Source: Spectribacter hydrogenoxidans
Lineage (GTDB): Bacteria; Pseudomonadota; Gammaproteobacteria; Nevskiales; Salinisphaeraceae
Reading direction: 5' to 3'
NCBI RefSeq assembly: GCF_031846275.1
Contig: NZ_JAVRIB010000004.1
Span: 62,001 to 126,000, forward strand
DNA: 64,000 nucleotides
Positions within the stretch are counted from its first letter, which is position 1, and the number at the start of each line of letters is the position of its first letter. Positions 61,637 through 64,000 of this stretch are shown in pieces. Below the pieces are notes generated by a model that was given only the letters and a program-made list of their open reading frames with translations, searched no databases and was not told where the DNA came from. The position numbers and the translations under genes were made by a program.

Positions 61637-61937
61637 GAATGTACCGGCTCTCGTAATGACCTTCTGGGCACCATGTCACACATCTCCATCGCGCGGCAGA
61701 GGGTGCGCTCGAGAAAATCGGGCCTGTCTCGCATCTGGTCCCAGTGGTCAGCATTTCGTCGACGCGGTTTCCCCTCGCGTGGACGGCCGCGGGTTTCGCG
61801 GGCATTTGGGCAGTAGCGCGCTGGAGTGCTGATCGGTGATGCTGGCTTGGTGCAATGCTCAGCTGAGGGTCCTGACCTGAGCATGGCGGAGTGCTCGCTC
61901 GTATGGCCAATCGTGTATCCCATGTCATCTGTTCAAA
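61637..61937. other. 301-bp gap at the right edge of the nitrate block
   Basis: No gene, terminator, repeat or clear regulatory box was seen between nnrS and the ROK gene. It is the divergent promoter region for both, and the likely right boundary of the nitrate-respiration block. Confidence 0.6.
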
Positions 61938-62858
61938 ATGAAAAACAGCAATACGAATAGGGTGCGTATAGGAGTAGACCTAGGTGGGACCAAAATTGCC
62001 GGCGTGGTGCTTGATGCCGATGGCACGGTGGCGGTCGAACGGCGGGTCGCCACGCCGGTTGGCGATTATCGCGGCACCGTCATCGCCATTCGCGATCTGG
62101 TTGCCGCGCTGGAGCGCGAGGTCGGCACCGGTGAACTCAGCGTGGGCGTTGGCACGCCCGGCTCGGTGTCGCCGGCCACCGGTCTGATCCGCAACGCCAA
62201 CTCCGTCTGCCTCAACGGGCAGCGGCTGGGGCGGGATCTGGAGGCGGCCCTGAGCCGGCCGGTACGACTGGCCAATGACGCCGATTGTCTGGCCGTCTCC
62301 GAGGCCGCCGACGGTGCCGGGGCAGGTGCCGACAGCGTGTTCGCCGTGATTCTCGGCACCGGCGTGGGCGGGGGCTTCGTCTACCGCGGGCAGCTGCTGG
62401 CCGGGGCCAACGGCATCGCCGGCGAGTGGGGACACAATCCGCTGCCCTGGGCGCGGGATCCATCCGAGTGGCCGGGACCGGTCTGCTGGTGCGGGCGGAC
62501 CGGCTGCCTGGAAACGTGGTTGTCCGGGCCGGCGCTGGCCGCCGATTATCACCAACGCGGCGGGGCCGAGCTGGATGCCCGCGAGATCGTGGCCCGGGCC
62601 GGGCAGGGTGAGGCGCTGGCGGAAACCGTGCTGGCCGATTACGAGCACCGGCTGGGGCGGGCCCTGGCGGGCGTGATCAACCTGCTGGACCCGGCTGTGA
62701 TCGTGATCGGTGGCGGGTTGTCGCAGGTGTCGCGGCTGTACGACCATCTGCCGGCGCTGTGGGCGCCGTTCGTGTTCGCGGACCAGGTGGTGACGACCGT
62801 CCGCCCGGCCGCACACGGCGATGCCAGCGGGGTCCGGGGCGCGGCGTGGTTGTGGTAG
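61938..62858 (+). CDS. ROK-family sugar kinase (fructokinase/glucokinase-like)
   Basis: A 306-residue ROK-family sugar kinase. The ATP loop is RIGVDLGGTKIAG, LANDADCLAVSEA carries the catalytic Asp, and the zinc-binding CWCGRTGCLETWLSG is the ROK signature. GEWGHNPLPWA is typical of fructokinase Mak and N-acetylhexosamine kinases. The specific sugar is not predictable from context. Confidence 0.92.
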   Translation: MKNSNTNRVRIGVDLGGTKIAGVVLDADGTVAVERRVATPVGDYRGTVIAIRDLVAALEREVGTGELSVGVGTPGSVSPATGLIRNANSVCLNGQRLGRDLEAALSRPVRLANDADCLAVSEAADGAGAGADSVFAVILGTGVGGGFVYRGQLLAGANGIAGEWGHNPLPWARDPSEWPGPVCWCGRTGCLETWLSGPALAADYHQRGGAELDAREIVARAGQGEALAETVLADYEHRLGRALAGVINLLDPAVIVIGGGLSQVSRLYDHLPALWAPFVFADQVVTTVRPAAHGDASGVRGAAWLW

Positions 62859-62900
62859 CGCGTATACTTCCGGCCCCACGATTGCCGCAATAATCCGGTC

Positions 62901-63557
62901 ATGCTTCAGCTCTACACCCACTACCGCAGTGTGTCGGCCCACCGCGTGCGCATCGCGCTCAACATCAAGGGCGTCAGCTACAAGTCCATCTTTCTCGATG
63001 TGGGCAATGCCCCGGCCGAGCGCCTGACCTATCTGAACCTGAACCCCCAGGGCCTGATTCCGGCGCTGGTGGTGGACGAGAATCTGCTGATTACCCAGTC
63101 CTCGGCCATCCTCGAGTACCTGGAGGAACGCTACCCCGAGCGCCCGCTGCTGCCCGAGGGCATCGAATTGCGCGCGCGTATCCGGTCGTTTGCCCAGATC
63201 GCCGTGGCCGACACGCATCCACTGAACAACCTGCGCACGCTGCGTTATCTGCGCGACGAGATGAAGCTCGACTACGAGCAACGCAGCCGCTGGTTCGTGC
63301 ACTGGCTGCACAAGGCCTTTGCGCCGATGGAGTCGATTCTCGCGGGTACCGATCATGACGGGGCCTACTGCTTCGGCGACCGGGCCAGCCTGGCGGATGT
63401 CTGTCTGGTGCCGCAGGTGAGTCTGGCCGAGCGCTATGGCGTGGACCTGAGTAGTTACCCCTGTCTGCGGCGCGTGTACCGCAGCTGTCTCACCATGGCC
63501 GCATTCCAGGCGGCCGCACCGGAGACCCAGGCCGATCACGCCGCCGCCGCGCGCTGA
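62901..63557 (+). CDS. maiA: Maleylacetoacetate isomerase (zeta-class glutathione transferase)
   Basis: The 218-residue zeta-class GST has the active-site motif HYRSVSAHRVRIALNIKGVS and the NPQGLIPAL and ITQSSAILEYLEERYP glutathione contacts. It isomerises maleylacetoacetate in tyrosine/phenylalanine degradation or acts on a related maleyl substrate. No other homogentisate genes are nearby. The catalytic Ser of SSAS is partly changed to SVSA. Confidence 0.88.
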   Translation: MLQLYTHYRSVSAHRVRIALNIKGVSYKSIFLDVGNAPAERLTYLNLNPQGLIPALVVDENLLITQSSAILEYLEERYPERPLLPEGIELRARIRSFAQIAVADTHPLNNLRTLRYLRDEMKLDYEQRSRWFVHWLHKAFAPMESILAGTDHDGAYCFGDRASLADVCLVPQVSLAERYGVDLSSYPCLRRVYRSCLTMAAFQAAAPETQADHAAAAR

Positions 63558-63666
63558 CGCGACCGGGATGGCAGAACCGGGGCGCGCGGCCTGATTCAAT
63601 GGCTCGGGTTGGCCCGGCGTCCGGGCGGCGCTAGGCTGGCGGCAAGTTGTCTCGACCGGGGTCGCC

Positions 63667-64000
63667 GTGGATCTGTCCCAGCCCGCTGATATCGAAAACC
63701 TTGTTCGGGCTGCCGAGGCAGCACCCGCACCGGATGATCCGCCCGATTTTGCAGCTTTCCTGCGCGCCTATCTCGGCGATGCTCATCCCGGACATCTCCA
63801 CGAACGCTCGGCGGAGGCCCTGCTGGCCATCGCGCGGCGCCACCGTCGGCTGGCCGATCCCCGTACGCCACAGCAGGCCTGCATCGAGGTCTACCGCCCC
63901 GACTATCCGGCCGGCGACCGGACCCGGGCGGTGGCAACGGTGGCCGCGGACATGCCGTTTCTGGTCGACAGCCTCGGCATGGCCGTACGCGCCGCCGGCG
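63667..64000 (+). CDS. gdhB: Large NAD-dependent glutamate dehydrogenase, N-terminal part (cut by window end)
   Basis: An open frame from GTG at 63667 runs to the end of the window without a stop (about 111 codons). The product includes FAAFLRAYLGDAHPGHLHER, QQACIEVYRPDY and ATVAADMPFLVDSLGMAVRA, characteristic of the N-terminus of the roughly 1600-residue GDH180-type NAD-glutamate dehydrogenase. GGGGT lies about 6 bp before the GTG. The enzyme oxidises glutamate, opposite to GdhA at 58016. Confidence 0.88.
   Translation, partial: MDLSQPADIENLVRAAEAAPAPDDPPDFAAFLRAYLGDAHPGHLHERSAEALLAIARRHRRLADPRTPQQACIEVYRPDYPAGDRTRAVATVAADMPFLVDSLGMAVRAAG

Noticed and set aside
61980..63599. A minus-strand open frame of about 539 codons opposite the ROK and maiA genes
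   Set aside because: It spans two recognised genes and their gap in antisense; composition is of a shadow frame.

Overview
The window is GC-rich chromosomal DNA from a gammaproteobacterium. This is inferred from the pilS-pilR-pilA block, the lgt-thyA pair, hrpA-gluQ, glcDEF and the proteobacterial DNR/NsrR nitrosative-stress regulators. The genus cannot be fixed from the sequence; a member of the Chromatiales or Salinisphaerales is a low-confidence guess. No rRNA, tRNA or CRISPR array was found.

Layout. 1-5.0 kb: a leftward thiD-thiE-hemL-ftsY run, then a low-GC gap (3747-4190) and a cpdA-like phosphodiesterase. Four perfect TTATNCACA DnaA boxes lie in and beside this gap. 5.1-12.5 kb: an O-methyltransferase, a secreted helix-hairpin-helix protein, a ribbon-helix-helix/PIN toxin-antitoxin pair, a DCC-HTTM fusion protein, a REP-associated tyrosine transposase (RAYT), a pilin O-oligosaccharyltransferase and the type IVa major pilin. 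12.5-15.8 kb: pilR, pilS and a small membrane protein. 16-23 kb: hicAB, ATP-type PEP carboxykinase, a fluoride channel, a CPBP protease and a YyaL/DUF255 protein, separated by two hairpin-rich repeat regions. 23-32 kb: a virginiamycin B lyase-like protein, lgt-thyA, an SDR, ChaC, an AsmA-family protein, a PP2C phosphatase, a muconolactone isomerase-like protein and a GMC oxidoreductase. 31.7-38 kb: a second PIN toxin-antitoxin pair, then hrpA, a monooxygenase, gluQ and DUF488. 38-43.5 kb: the glycolate oxidase genes glcD-glcE-glcF with a glycosyltransferase inserted between glcE and glcF. 43.7-45.9 kb: folA, an acyl-CoA-binding protein, a HAD hydrolase and a sirtuin.

46.3-61.6 kb is a compact nitrate-respiration and NO-response block. 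narK-narG-narH-narJ-narI is followed by a parvulin isomerase and an unknown protein, all leftward and mostly joined by 4-bp overlaps. Upstream are a broken TDT-family transporter, SirB2, a frameshifted DNR-type regulator, NsrR, gdhA, ferredoxin FdxA, a hemerythrin-like protein and NnrS. FNR/DNR boxes sit at the narK and sirB2/dnr promoters, and an NsrR-like dyad precedes the hemerythrin-like gene. An IS3-type remnant lies just outside the left edge. A ROK kinase, maleylacetoacetate isomerase and the start of a large NAD-dependent glutamate dehydrogenase end the window.

How genes work together. PilS/PilR plus a clear sigma-54 promoter should drive pilA. The neighbouring oligosaccharyltransferase probably glycosylates the pilin, whose last residue is serine. 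The nar block imports and reduces nitrate, and its NsrR, hemerythrin, NnrS and (if intact) DNR handle the resulting NO. The RAYT fits the GTAG-headed palindromes at 5.9 and 38.1 kb.
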